Source of the DNA: an uncultured Lachnospiraceae bacterium
GTDB lineage: Bacteria; Bacillota_A; Clostridia; Lachnospirales; Lachnospiraceae
Direction of reading: 5' to 3'
Assembly: GCA_902766415.1 (NCBI GenBank)
Contig: CACXDR010000381.1
Coordinates: forward strand, 1-5,656
Length of the DNA: 5,656 nt
The translations under genes and the position numbers were made by a program. Below the pieces are notes generated by a model. The model made no database searches. It was not told where the DNA came from and was given only the letters and a program-made list of their open reading frames with translations. How positions within the stretch are numbered: the first letter of the stretch is position 1; each line of letters starts with the position of its first letter. Of this stretch, positions 1 through 5,656 are shown piece by piece.

Positions 1-51
1 AAAAACGACCCCGCCCCTTTTCAAGCGAGCTTGACGGGGCAGGGTCTTTTT
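1..51 (-). terminator. Rho-independent terminator after rnfB, possibly bidirectional
   Basis: On the minus strand an 11-bp GC-rich stem (positions 36-46 pairing with 7-17, including one G-U pair at 41/12) is followed by GTTTTT running to the window edge. A second small stem (22-25 with 30-33) sits in the loop. It begins about 28 bp past the rnfB stop codon, so it closes the rnf transcript. Positions 47-51 are TTTTT on the plus strand, so it could also stop transcripts arriving from the left, with one C-A mismatch in that direction. The U-tract on the minus strand may continue beyond the window. Confidence 0.9.
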
Positions 52-78
52 CAGTTGTGCATTGGCAAGATGTTTTCC

Positions 79-870
79 TTAGTTGATAACACCTTTCGGG
101 CATTTCTGGGCGCAGAGGCTGCAGTTCTTGCACTTTGTGTAGTCGATCTGAGCGACGTTGCCGTTCATGTGGATCGCGTCAAAGTGGCACTGCTTCGTGC
201 AGAGCGTACATCCGATGCAGCCGGCGGAGCAGGCGTCCATAACAGCCTTGCCCTTTTCCTGGTTCATGCAGCGGACATGGAACTTGGACTTGTACGGCAC
301 GATCTCGATGAGGTGCTTCGGGCAGGCCTTCACGCAGGCACCGCAGGAAACGCACTTCTCCTTGTCGACAACGGCGACACCGTTGACAACATGGATCGCG
401 TCGAATGCGCATGCCTTCACGCAGGAGCCGCCGCCGAGGCAGCCGAAATCGCAGAGCTTGTCGCCGCCGCCCGGAAGGACGGACATCTGGATGCAGTCCG
501 TCGGGCCGACGTTCTTAAAGCGGGTCTTCGCTGCGTCACAGGTGCCGGAGCAGCGGACGAACGCGACGTTCTTGTCGGCTTCGGTCGCCTCGACGCCCAT
601 GATCTTTCCGATCTCCTCAGCGACCTTCTTGCCGCCGACCGGGCACTGGTTGACCGGGCACGCGCCTGTCGCAATGCCGTGGGCGCAGCCGTCGCAGCCG
701 GGGAATCCGCAGGCGCCGCAGTTGTTGCCGGGCAGCGCTTCACGGATCGCCACTTCCTTTTCATCAACTTCAACCTTGAACTTCTCACTCGCGATGCCGA
801 GGCCGCTGCCGCACACAAGTCCGACAATACCGACGACAATGAATGAGATGATGATCACAGTAGTATTCAT
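79..870 (-). CDS. rnfB: RnfB, electron-input iron-sulfur subunit of the Rnf complex
   Basis: RnfB (263 residues) receives electrons from reduced ferredoxin and passes them into the membrane part of the Rnf complex. Residues 5-24 form one N-terminal membrane anchor; the rest should be cytoplasmic. A four-cysteine Fe-S domain follows (C51, C54, C59, C76, motif CGACGFPGC). Next come four ferredoxin-like cysteine motifs: C140/C144/C150/C154, C173/C176/C179/C183, C218/C221/C224/C228 and C247/C250/C253/C257. There are 28 cysteines in total, which suits about five [4Fe-4S] clusters. Further cysteines at 107, 111, 126, 201 and 214 lie in stretches that I recall as conserved in clostridial RnfB. The start is fixed by AGGAGG at 879-884, eight bases before the ATG. 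It is the last gene of the operon, 15 bp after rnfA and directly before a terminator. The first ferredoxin motif ends CA instead of the usual CP. Family assignment is firm; the cluster count is inferred from motifs. Confidence 0.97.
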   Translation of the reverse strand: MNTTVIIISFIVVGIVGLVCGSGLGIASEKFKVEVDEKEVAIREALPGNNCGACGFPGCDGCAHGIATGACPVNQCPVGGKKVAEEIGKIMGVEATEADKNVAFVRCSGTCDAAKTRFKNVGPTDCIQMSVLPGGGDKLCDFGCLGGGSCVKACAFDAIHVVNGVAVVDKEKCVSCGACVKACPKHLIEIVPYKSKFHVRCMNQEKGKAVMDACSAGCIGCTLCTKQCHFDAIHMNGNVAQIDYTKCKNCSLCAQKCPKGVIN

Positions 871-885
871 TCCCTTTTCCTCCTA

Positions 886-1464
886 TCAGGTAATCATGCC
901 GGAGAAACCGGTGAATGCGATTGCCATGAGACAGCTGGCGATCAGGACGATCGGCAGTCCCTGGAAGTACTTCGGGATATCATTGTCCTCGATCCTCTCG
1001 CGGATACCTGCCAGGATAACGATCGCGATCGCGTATCCGGCTGCGGTACCGATGCCCCACGCAAGGCCCTCAAGGAAGTTGTACTCCTTCTGGACATTGT
1101 CCAGCGCGACGCCGAGCACCGCGCAGTTGGTGGTGATCAGCGGAAGGAAGATACCGAGCGCCGCGTGCAGGGACGGCATGCTCTTCTTCATGAACATCTC
1201 AATGAACTGGACAAGGGATGCGACCAGCATGATGAAGACGATCGTCTGCAGGTAGGTGATGCCCAGCGGTTCAAGGACGAACTGGTACACGAGCGCGCAG
1301 AGGACAGTCGCAAGGAAAATAACAAAGATAACGGCGCCGCCCATACCGACGGACGTGTCCTTCTTCTTGGAAACACCTACGAAGGAGCAGAGGCCAAGGA
1401 AACGGGACAGGACGACGTTGTTGACCAGCGCGCCGCTGACCAGCAGTAAAATGATCTTACTCAT
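886..1464 (-). CDS. rnfA: RnfA, integral membrane subunit of the Rnf complex
   Basis: RnfA (192 residues, the usual family length) is a six-helix membrane protein, paralogous to RnfE and to NqrE of the Na+-NQR. Helices fall near residues 4-24, 41-60, 70-92, 102-120, 133-155 and 170-190. The family motif SRFLGLC places C26 in the first membrane region and TNCAVLG places C114 in the fourth. By homology with NqrD/NqrE these are the RnfA half of the ligands for an iron-sulfur centre buried between RnfA and RnfE, which carries electrons across the membrane. The start codon overlaps the rnfE stop as ATGA (1461-1464). A strong AAGGAGG inside the end of rnfE, seven bases upstream, supports this start and suggests coupled translation with rnfE. 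No truncation or odd residue was seen. Confidence 0.97.
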   Translation of the reverse strand: MSKIILLLVSGALVNNVVLSRFLGLCSFVGVSKKKDTSVGMGGAVIFVIFLATVLCALVYQFVLEPLGITYLQTIVFIMLVASLVQFIEMFMKKSMPSLHAALGIFLPLITTNCAVLGVALDNVQKEYNFLEGLAWGIGTAAGYAIAIVILAGIRERIEDNDIPKYFQGLPIVLIASCLMAIAFTGFSGMIT

Positions 1465-2273
1465 GATTCAGCCTCCTTCTTCACGGTTTCCGCGGCCTTC
1501 ACAGCCTCAGCCTTGACTTCCTCAGCCTTCTCAGCAGCCGCTGCCGCTGCCGGAGCTGCCGCCTGTGCAGGAGCCGCCGCCTTCGCGGCTGCCGCTGCAG
1601 CCGGAGCTGCCGCCGGCTTCGGGGCCGGCTTCCTGACCGGGGTCTTCACGTCCTCAAGAGACGGATAGGAAGCTTCCTTATGCTTGTCCGGATCCTGATA
1701 GTACTGCATCGCTGCAGTCAGGAACGCCATGACCAGGAACGCGCCCGGAGGCAGGACAAAGAGGGAAATGTGGAACTCGTCCGGGATCAGCGGGATGCCG
1801 AAGATGGAGCCCGCGCCGATGATCTCACGGAAGCCTCCGAGAAGAAGCAGCGCGAACGTGAATCCGAGGCCCATGCCGATGCCGTCGAAGAGGGACGCGA
1901 TCGGTCCGTTCTTCATTGCGTACGCCTCGGCGCGGCCGAGGATGATGCAGTTGACGACGATCAGCGGGATGTAGATGCCCAGCGCCTTATAGATATCCGG
2001 GAAGAAGCCCTGCATGAGGAGCTGGACGATCGTGACGAGCGATGCCACGACGACGATCTCGGCGGGAAGACGCACACGGTCCGGGATGATGCCGCGGATC
2101 GCGGAGATCAGAAGGTTGGAGAACACCAGAACTGCCATGGAGGAAAGACCCATACCGATGGCGTTCGTGGCGCTTGTGGTAACTGCGAAGGTCGGGCAGA
2201 GGCCCAGTGCCATGATGAAGACGGGGTTCTCGGTAATGATTCCGTTCTTCATACGTTCCATAAATGTATTCAT
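1461..2273 (-). CDS. rnfE: RnfE, integral membrane subunit of the Rnf complex with an unusual C-terminal tail
   Basis: RnfE (270 residues) pairs with RnfA in the membrane core. Residues 1 to about 195 are the conserved six-helix domain: NPVFIMALGLCPTFAV around C26, VVNCIILGRAEAYA around C109, and FREIIGAG near 148-155. C26 and C109 are the expected RnfE ligands of the shared iron-sulfur centre. After the last helix and a short basic stretch, residues 211-270 are an added tail. Residues 221-247 are 22 Ala plus Pro, Lys and Gln, and 248-270 are Glu/Lys/Ala-rich and probably helical. Many RnfE proteins stop near 200-230 residues. Positively charged residues beside the last helix suggest the tail is cytoplasmic (inference). 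A gap of 19 bp separates it from rnfG and carries AAGGAGG ten bases before the ATG. The stop overlaps the rnfA start by 4 bp. Confidence 0.96.
   Translation of the reverse strand: MNTFMERMKNGIITENPVFIMALGLCPTFAVTTSATNAIGMGLSSMAVLVFSNLLISAIRGIIPDRVRLPAEIVVVASLVTIVQLLMQGFFPDIYKALGIYIPLIVVNCIILGRAEAYAMKNGPIASLFDGIGMGLGFTFALLLLGGFREIIGAGSIFGIPLIPDEFHISLFVLPPGAFLVMAFLTAAMQYYQDPDKHKEASYPSLEDVKTPVRKPAPKPAAAPAAAAAAKAAAPAQAAAPAAAAAAEKAEEVKAEAVKAAETVKKEAES
1530..1619 (-). repeat. Low-complexity Ala/Pro-coding segment of rnfE with an in-frame duplication
   Basis: This stretch codes for residues 219-248 of RnfE. The 15-base string gccggagctgccgcc occurs at 1549-1563 and again at 1600-1614, exactly 51 bp (17 codons) apart. 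In the protein the decapeptide AAAPAAAAAA appears at 221-230 and 238-247. This is consistent with a tandem duplication of a 17-residue unit, with later divergence of the second copy. Codons between the copies vary among Ala codons, so it is not a pure triplet expansion. Confidence 0.75.
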
Positions 2274-2292
2274 TATGATTTCCCCTCCTTCC

Positions 2293-2913
2293 TCAGTTCA
2301 TGCAGTTGTTGGCAAAATAGACTGCCGTGTTGACCGCGTTGGTGACCGCTCTCGAGGTGATGGTAGCGCCGGAGATCGCGTCGATCTCGCTGTCGTTGGT
2401 GGAGCCGGTCTTCGTTACGGAGTACTTCTCTTCTTTCCTGCCCGCGAACTGCTTGTACCAGTCAGTGTCGCGCGCGTTCATGCCGAGACCTGCGGACTCG
2501 CTGATGGAAAGGAAGGCGATGCCGTTCAGGGTGCCGTCCTCCTGGATGCCTGCGGAGATGCTGACCGCGCCGCCGAAGCCCTCCTTGGAGGTCGCGTTGA
2601 TGACGTGGCCGATGACGTTGCCGGAAGCGTCCTTCGCGTCGACGACCTTGTCGATCATGGTATTGCCGTAGCCCTGCGCGCCAAGCTCCTCAGCGGCTGC
2701 CGCGATCAGCGCGTCGCTGTCGGCATTGTCCGCGAAGTCCGCCGCCTCAGGATAGACCTGCTGGTAGGCCGCGACCGTGGCAGCAAGGTTCGCCTGATTG
2801 ATCGGCTCAAGCGTGACCACGTAAACGATGCCAAGAAGAAGTCCTGCGATCGCAGTGATGATCATCAGGCGGATCGCGTCAGCGATAAAGCCGGACTGTT
2901 TTTTCTCACTCAT
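2293..2913 (-). CDS. rnfG: RnfG, FMN-binding subunit of the Rnf complex
   Basis: RnfG (206 residues) carries a covalently attached FMN that relays electrons within the complex. One N-terminal helix (about residues 13-34) anchors it, and the rest is the FMN-binding domain, expected on the outer face. The flavinylation motif DAISGATITS at 178-187 is intact, with T184 as the predicted phosphoester-linked acceptor. Other family landmarks are KEGFGGAVSISAGI at 110-123 and SESAGLGMNA at 138-147 (more often ETAGLG in relatives). The start overlaps the rnfD stop as ATGA (2910-2913), and AAGGAGG lies ten bases upstream inside the end of rnfD. Attachment of the FMN needs an ApbE-type flavin transferase, which is not in this window. 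Confidence 0.96.
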   Translation of the reverse strand: MSEKKQSGFIADAIRLMIITAIAGLLLGIVYVVTLEPINQANLAATVAAYQQVYPEAADFADNADSDALIAAAAEELGAQGYGNTMIDKVVDAKDASGNVIGHVINATSKEGFGGAVSISAGIQEDGTLNGIAFLSISESAGLGMNARDTDWYKQFAGRKEEKYSVTKTGSTNDSEIDAISGATITSRAVTNAVNTAVYFANNCMN

Positions 2914-3872
2914 TTCTTCTTTGCCTCCTTTCCGAAAGCGACCGGAAGGGTTGCAGTCTCGATCAGCGGGGAGACCATGTTCCCGATGATGATCGAGTAG
3001 GAAACGCCCTCAGCGCCGGTACCGAAGATACGGAAAAGACCGGTCAGGCAGCCGATCAGGACTGCGTAGACGATCTGTCCCTTCGGGGTGATCGGCGTGG
3101 ATACATAGTCGGTCGCCATGAAGAACGCACCGAAGATCAGGCCGCCGCCGAGGACCTGCGCAAGGACATAGTTCATGCTGTGCTCGCCGAAGATGAAGAC
3201 GAAGACAGCGGTGGTCAGGATGTAGATGACCGGGATCTGCCAGGTGATGACCTTCCTCCAGAGGAGGTAGGCGCCGCCGATCAGAAGCGCGATCGCGGAG
3301 ACCTCGCCGATGGTGCCGGGGATGCGGCCGATGAACATCTGCATGAGGTTCACGTCCTGGGTCGCGCTCGTTCCTGCCTTCACAGCGCTCTTCATGACTG
3401 CCAGCGGCGTAGCCCCGGTCGTGGAATCGAAGCCGAGGGAAGCGGAGCTGAAGTTGTTCATGAACTTCGCGCAGGAAATGATCAGGAAGCAGCGTCCTGC
3501 AAGTGCCGGGTTCATAAAGTTCTGGCCGATGCCGCCGAACAGCTGCTTCGCGACGATAATGGCGAAGACAGAGCCGAGGGCCGGGATCCAGAGCGGGATC
3601 TGCGGCGGCATGTTCAGGGCAAGGATCAGTCCCGTGACGACCGCCGAGAAGTCATAGATGGTGAGCGGCTTGTGCAGCGCCTTCTCCCAGATGTACTCGG
3701 AGAGGACCGCCGCCGCGACGGTAACGATGATGACCAGCAGCGCGCTGATGCCGAACTGCACGACGCCGTATGCCGTGGTGGGCAGCATGGCGATGCAGAC
3801 ATCCATCATGATGCTGCGGGTATTGTCTTTATCCCTTACGTGCGGGGACGAGGAAACATTCAGCATTTTCAT
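2910..3872 (-). CDS. rnfD: RnfD, flavin-carrying membrane subunit of the Rnf complex
   Basis: RnfD (320 residues) is a membrane subunit related to NqrB and a likely part of the ion pathway. Nine or ten membrane helices can be read, for example near 43-63, 74-92, 211-228, 235-253 and 267-283. The N-terminus has the family pattern SSSPHVRDKDNTRSIM (7-22). GGIGQNFMNPALAGR (113-127) is the conserved loop. The flavinylation motif STTGATPLA (150-158) is intact, with T155 as the predicted covalent FMN acceptor. TDYVSTPITPKG at 254-265 is also typical. The start overlaps the rnfC stop as ATGA (3869-3872), with a purine-rich GGGGGAAGAG ribosome binding site upstream. A second Met at residue 3 is an alternative start. 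The Lys-rich C-terminal codons overlap the region that supplies the rnfG ribosome binding site. Confidence 0.96.
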   Translation of the reverse strand: MKMLNVSSSPHVRDKDNTRSIMMDVCIAMLPTTAYGVVQFGISALLVIIVTVAAAVLSEYIWEKALHKPLTIYDFSAVVTGLILALNMPPQIPLWIPALGSVFAIIVAKQLFGGIGQNFMNPALAGRCFLIISCAKFMNNFSSASLGFDSTTGATPLAVMKSAVKAGTSATQDVNLMQMFIGRIPGTIGEVSAIALLIGGAYLLWRKVITWQIPVIYILTTAVFVFIFGEHSMNYVLAQVLGGGLIFGAFFMATDYVSTPITPKGQIVYAVLIGCLTGLFRIFGTGAEGVSYSIIIGNMVSPLIETATLPVAFGKEAKKK

Positions 3873-5284
3873 TTCTTCTCTTCCCCCTTTCCGGCTGCCG
3901 CCTTCTCAGCGGCCTCCTTCTCAGCCTTTTCCTTGTCGGCCTGGGCCTTTGCGGCCGCAGCCCTTGCCCTCCGGATGCCGCCGACCTCGCGCTTCATCTG
4001 CTTGAAGGCCTGCGTAAGAGGACGTCTTGCCGGGCAGACGTACGCGCAGCTTCCGCACTCGATGCACTCCATGCCTTCCAGGTTCTCGAACCCTTCCGGA
4101 TTGCGCTTCTGGCACTCGTTCATCATGAGGACGGGGACCAGGAACTCCGGACATGCGCTCACGCAGCGTCCGCAGCGGATGCACGGCGTCTCGGCGTTCG
4201 CGGCGACCTCGTCATGCGTCAGGCAGGTCAGCGCGGAGCTCGTCTTCGTCGTCGTCGCGTCAAGGGAATACATGGCGAAGCCCATCATGGGTCCGCCGGA
4301 GATGACCTTCTCCGGATCCTGCTTGAAGCCGCCGGCCGCCTCGATGAGGTCCTTGCAGTTCATGCCGATGCGGTAGCGAAGGTTCGAAGGCTCGGTCACA
4401 GCGTCGCCGGAGACGGTCATGACGCGCTCGACCGTCGGGGTGCTCAGCGCGACCGCGTCATAGATCGCGATCACGGTGCTGACGTTGTCGACGATGCAGC
4501 CTGCGTCCGCCGGAAGCACGCCCGAATTGATGGAACGGCCGGTCACCGCGTAGATCAGGGAGCGCTCGCCGCCCTCCGGGTACTTGGTGAGGCACTCGCA
4601 GACCTCCATCCTCGGCTCGTCCTTCAGCATCTCGCGGAGCTTTGCGATCGCCTGGGGCTTGTTGTTCTCGATCGCGATCACGCCCTTCGCGTTCTCGAAG
4701 AGCTGCAGCATGATCTTCACGCCGCCGATCAGCTTCTCCGGCTCCTCGAGCATGAGCCTGTAGTCGCACGTAATGTACGGCTCGCACTCCGCCGCGTTGA
4801 CGATGACGTGGTCGATCTTCGACTCATCCCTCGGAGTCAGCTTGACGTTGTTCGGGAAGCCCGCGCCGCCCATACCGACGACGCCGCATTCCTTGACGAT
4901 GTCCCTGATCTCCTGCTTTGTGAGCTTCGTGTAATCCCTCTCCGCGCCGAAGCCCTCGACCGCCTCATACAGGCCGTCATTGTCGATGACGACGGACAGC
5001 ATCTTGCCGCCGGCCGGCATCTGCCGCGGCTCGATCTTTTTGACCGTGCCCGAGACAGAGCTGATGACGCAGGCGGAGATGAACCCGCCCGGCTCGGCAA
5101 TCTTCTGTCCAACCAGGACCCTGTCACCGACCTTGACGATCGGCTTCGCAGGGGCACCGAGATGCTGCGACATAGAAAGCACTATCTCGCCGCTCGTCGG
5201 TTTCAGCGTCCTGATGGCGCTGTTTTCCGCGAGTTCTTTTCCCTCGTACGGATGGACGCCACCCTTAAATGTTGCCAATCCCAT
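3869..5284 (-). CDS. rnfC: RnfC, NADH-binding iron-sulfur subunit of the Rnf complex
   Basis: RnfC (471 residues from this start) is the soluble, membrane-attached subunit that exchanges electrons with NAD(H). The family N-terminus FKGGVHPYEGKELAE begins at residue 6. A barrel-sandwich domain spans about 30-105. The Rossmann-like nucleotide/FMN site related to NuoF follows: GMGGAGFPNNVKL at 137-149, NAAECEPYITCDYRLM at 163-178 and YPEGGERSLI at 235-244. An SLBB-like part is near 258-320. Two [4Fe-4S] motifs follow at C368/C371/C374/C378 and C407/C410/C413/C417. The tail from about 438 is rich in Ala, Lys, Glu and Arg, a feature also known from other RnfC proteins. I chose the ATG at 5284 because the family N-terminus starts right after it and AGAGGG lies seven bases upstream. 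The frame stays open to another ATG at 5320, adding 12 residues that do not resemble the family. It is the first gene of the operon. Confidence 0.96.
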   Translation of the reverse strand: MGLATFKGGVHPYEGKELAENSAIRTLKPTSGEIVLSMSQHLGAPAKPIVKVGDRVLVGQKIAEPGGFISACVISSVSGTVKKIEPRQMPAGGKMLSVVIDNDGLYEAVEGFGAERDYTKLTKQEIRDIVKECGVVGMGGAGFPNNVKLTPRDESKIDHVIVNAAECEPYITCDYRLMLEEPEKLIGGVKIMLQLFENAKGVIAIENNKPQAIAKLREMLKDEPRMEVCECLTKYPEGGERSLIYAVTGRSINSGVLPADAGCIVDNVSTVIAIYDAVALSTPTVERVMTVSGDAVTEPSNLRYRIGMNCKDLIEAAGGFKQDPEKVISGGPMMGFAMYSLDATTTKTSSALTCLTHDEVAANAETPCIRCGRCVSACPEFLVPVLMMNECQKRNPEGFENLEGMECIECGSCAYVCPARRPLTQAFKQMKREVGGIRRARAAAAKAQADKEKAEKEAAEKAAAGKGEEKK

Positions 5285-5291
5285 TGAACTA

Positions 5292-5297
5292 CCCTCT
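5292..5297 (-). promoter_or_regulatory. Ribosome binding site that sets the rnfC start
   Basis: The minus strand reads AGAGGG followed by seven bases and the ATG at 5284. It is weaker than the AGGAGG sites inside the operon. A second SD-like GAGGT (5325-5329) lies five bases before the in-frame ATG at 5320, but it falls at the predicted transcription start and would barely be included in the mRNA. Confidence 0.65.
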
Positions 5298-5303
5298 TTC
5301 CTG

Positions 5304-5315
5304 TACATATATGTA
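5304..5315. promoter_or_regulatory. Perfect 12-bp palindrome in the rnfC leader, possible operator
   Basis: TACATATATGTA is its own reverse complement. It sits between the predicted transcription start and the rnfC ribosome binding site, a position where a repressor dimer could block transcription. A chance AT-rich palindrome is also possible. It does not match any regulator consensus I can name with confidence. Confidence 0.3.
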
Positions 5316-5332
5316 TGCATAGATACCTCAAA

Positions 5333-5341
5333 ATTATATCA
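5333..5341 (-). promoter_or_regulatory. Extended -10 promoter of the rnf operon
   Basis: The minus strand reads TGATATAAT: a perfect TATAAT at 5333-5338 preceded by the TGn extension at 5339-5341. Transcription would start near 5326, giving a leader of about 40 bases. No good TTGACA is found at 16-18 bp spacing; TTGTGT at 19 bp is the nearest. This suits an extended -10 promoter. It lies between the upstream terminator and rnfC, where the operon promoter is expected. Confidence 0.7.
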
Positions 5342-5361
5342 TACTGCATGTTTTATCACAC

Positions 5362-5393
5362 AAAAAAAAACCATGTTTCCATGGTTTTTTTTG
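5362..5393. terminator. Symmetric hairpin terminator between the transporter gene and the rnf operon
   Basis: CCATG (5371-5375) pairs with CATGG (5380-5384) around a 4-base loop. The stem is extended by eight A-T pairs (5363-5370 with 5385-5392), giving 13 bp. On the minus strand it ends in nine T residues and lies about 41 bases after the stop of the transporter gene, which it should terminate. The A-tract and T-tract are nearly equal, so it could work in both directions. It separates the rnf operon from upstream transcription. Confidence 0.85.
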
Positions 5394-5433
5394 AAAACAT
5401 TTTGTCACCCTTTTAACATAGTCCGTAATCCTT

Positions 5434-5656
5434 TTACACCTGCGCAAGGACGATCGCGGCGAACATGATCACGCATCCCAGGAGCTTTCTCGGGGAGACC
5501 GGCTCGTGCAGGAGGACGATGCCGGCGAGGGCCGCGAAGACCGCTTCAAGGCTCATGATGAGCGAAGCGGCGGAGGCGTTCTGCATCTTCTGCTGTCCCA
5601 CCGCCTGGAGCGTGTACGCGATGCCGCCGCTCATGACGCCTGCGTAAAGGATCGGG
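5434..5656 (-). CDS. EamA/DMT-family transporter, C-terminal fragment (5' end outside the window)
   Basis: The reading frame is open from the window edge to a TAA at 5434-5436 and gives 73 residues, the last part of a drug/metabolite transporter superfamily membrane protein. The fragment starts PILYAGVMSGGIAYTLQ, followed by a QK-containing loop. SLEAVFAALAGIVLLHEPVS is the EamA-type signature of a late helix, and the final helix ends AAIVLAQV. About three membrane helices are visible. Family members usually have ten helices and about 300 residues, so most of the gene lies to the right. The substrate cannot be predicted. The gene is on the same strand as rnf but is separated from it by a terminator and a promoter, so it is probably an independent unit. 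Confidence 0.88.
   Translation of the reverse strand, partial: PILYAGVMSGGIAYTLQAVGQQKMQNASAASLIMSLEAVFAALAGIVLLHEPVSPRKLLGCVIMFAAIVLAQV

Noticed and set aside
158..1255. Plus-strand open frame of 365 codons across rnfB and rnfA
   Set aside because: It is antisense to both genes and bridges their junction; the product is low in recognisable structure and is a by-product of GC-rich codon usage.
3180..4376. Long plus-strand open frame of 398 codons, antisense to rnfD and rnfC
   Set aside because: It lies opposite two clearly conserved genes, its translation is rich in Asp, Arg and Ala as expected of the reverse strand of GC-rich coding DNA, and it shows no recognisable domain or ribosome binding site.
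4214..5287. Plus-strand open frame of 357 codons antisense to rnfC
   Set aside because: Arg/Asp/Leu/Ala-rich translation typical of a shadow frame, without any domain; the opposite strand encodes intact RnfC with all cofactor motifs.
5304..5330. Riboswitch or attenuator in the rnfC leader
   Set aside because: The predicted leader is only about 40 bases, and the palindrome gives at best a 4-bp stem, too small for a known riboswitch or terminator fold.
5340..5366. Possible Rex or CRP/FNR-type site around TTGTGTGATAAAACA upstream of the -10 box
   Set aside because: Only one half-site resembles either consensus; the second half-site is missing at the right spacing.
1..5656. An Nqr (Na+-translocating NADH:quinone reductase) operon instead of Rnf
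   Set aside because: The multi-cluster RnfB and the ferredoxin-type cysteine motifs in RnfC are present, and there is no NqrF or NqrA-type gene, so Rnf is the right assignment.

Overview
The window holds one complete gene cluster on the minus strand. It encodes all six subunits of an Rnf complex (ferredoxin:NAD+ oxidoreductase, ion-translocating) in the order rnfC-rnfD-rnfG-rnfE-rnfA-rnfB, reading from about 5284 down to 79. Right of it, also on the minus strand, is the 3' end of an EamA/DMT-type transporter gene cut by the window edge (5434-5656). No RNA gene, insertion sequence, CRISPR array or attachment site was seen.

The organism is probably an anaerobic Gram-positive bacterium of the Clostridia, with GC-rich coding DNA. 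Reasons are the CDGEAB order (proteobacterial clusters usually run A-B-C-D-G-E), strong AGGAGG-type ribosome binding sites before most genes, AT-rich intergenic DNA with a TATAAT promoter, and a clostridial-type RnfB with five cysteine cluster motifs. Genus cannot be read from this window.

Layout from right to left, which is the direction of transcription: the transporter tail ends at 5434; a symmetric hairpin terminator lies at 5362-5393; an AT-rich promoter/leader of about 80 bp follows (extended -10 at 5333-5341, 12-bp palindrome at 5304-5315); then come the six rnf genes; a hairpin terminator at 1-51 closes the unit. Three junctions (C/D, D/G, E/A) are ATGA overlaps of 4 bp, and the other two (G/E, A/B) are gaps of 19 and 15 bp that carry a ribosome binding site. 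The whole cluster therefore looks like one transcript with three translationally linked blocks: CDG, EA and B.

How the parts work together (established for the family): RnfB takes electrons from reduced ferredoxin through its [4Fe-4S] clusters. They pass through the iron-sulfur centre held between the membrane subunits RnfA and RnfE and the covalent flavins of RnfG and RnfD. RnfC, with NADH/FMN-binding and iron-sulfur domains, exchanges them with NAD(H). Membrane subunits couple the redox energy to Na+ or H+ export. All expected cofactor residues are visible. The main departure from the family is a long Ala/Pro-rich then Glu/Lys-rich C-terminal tail on RnfE, built partly from an internal duplication. 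I see no undescribed system here; the rest is a well-preserved, ordinary Rnf operon.
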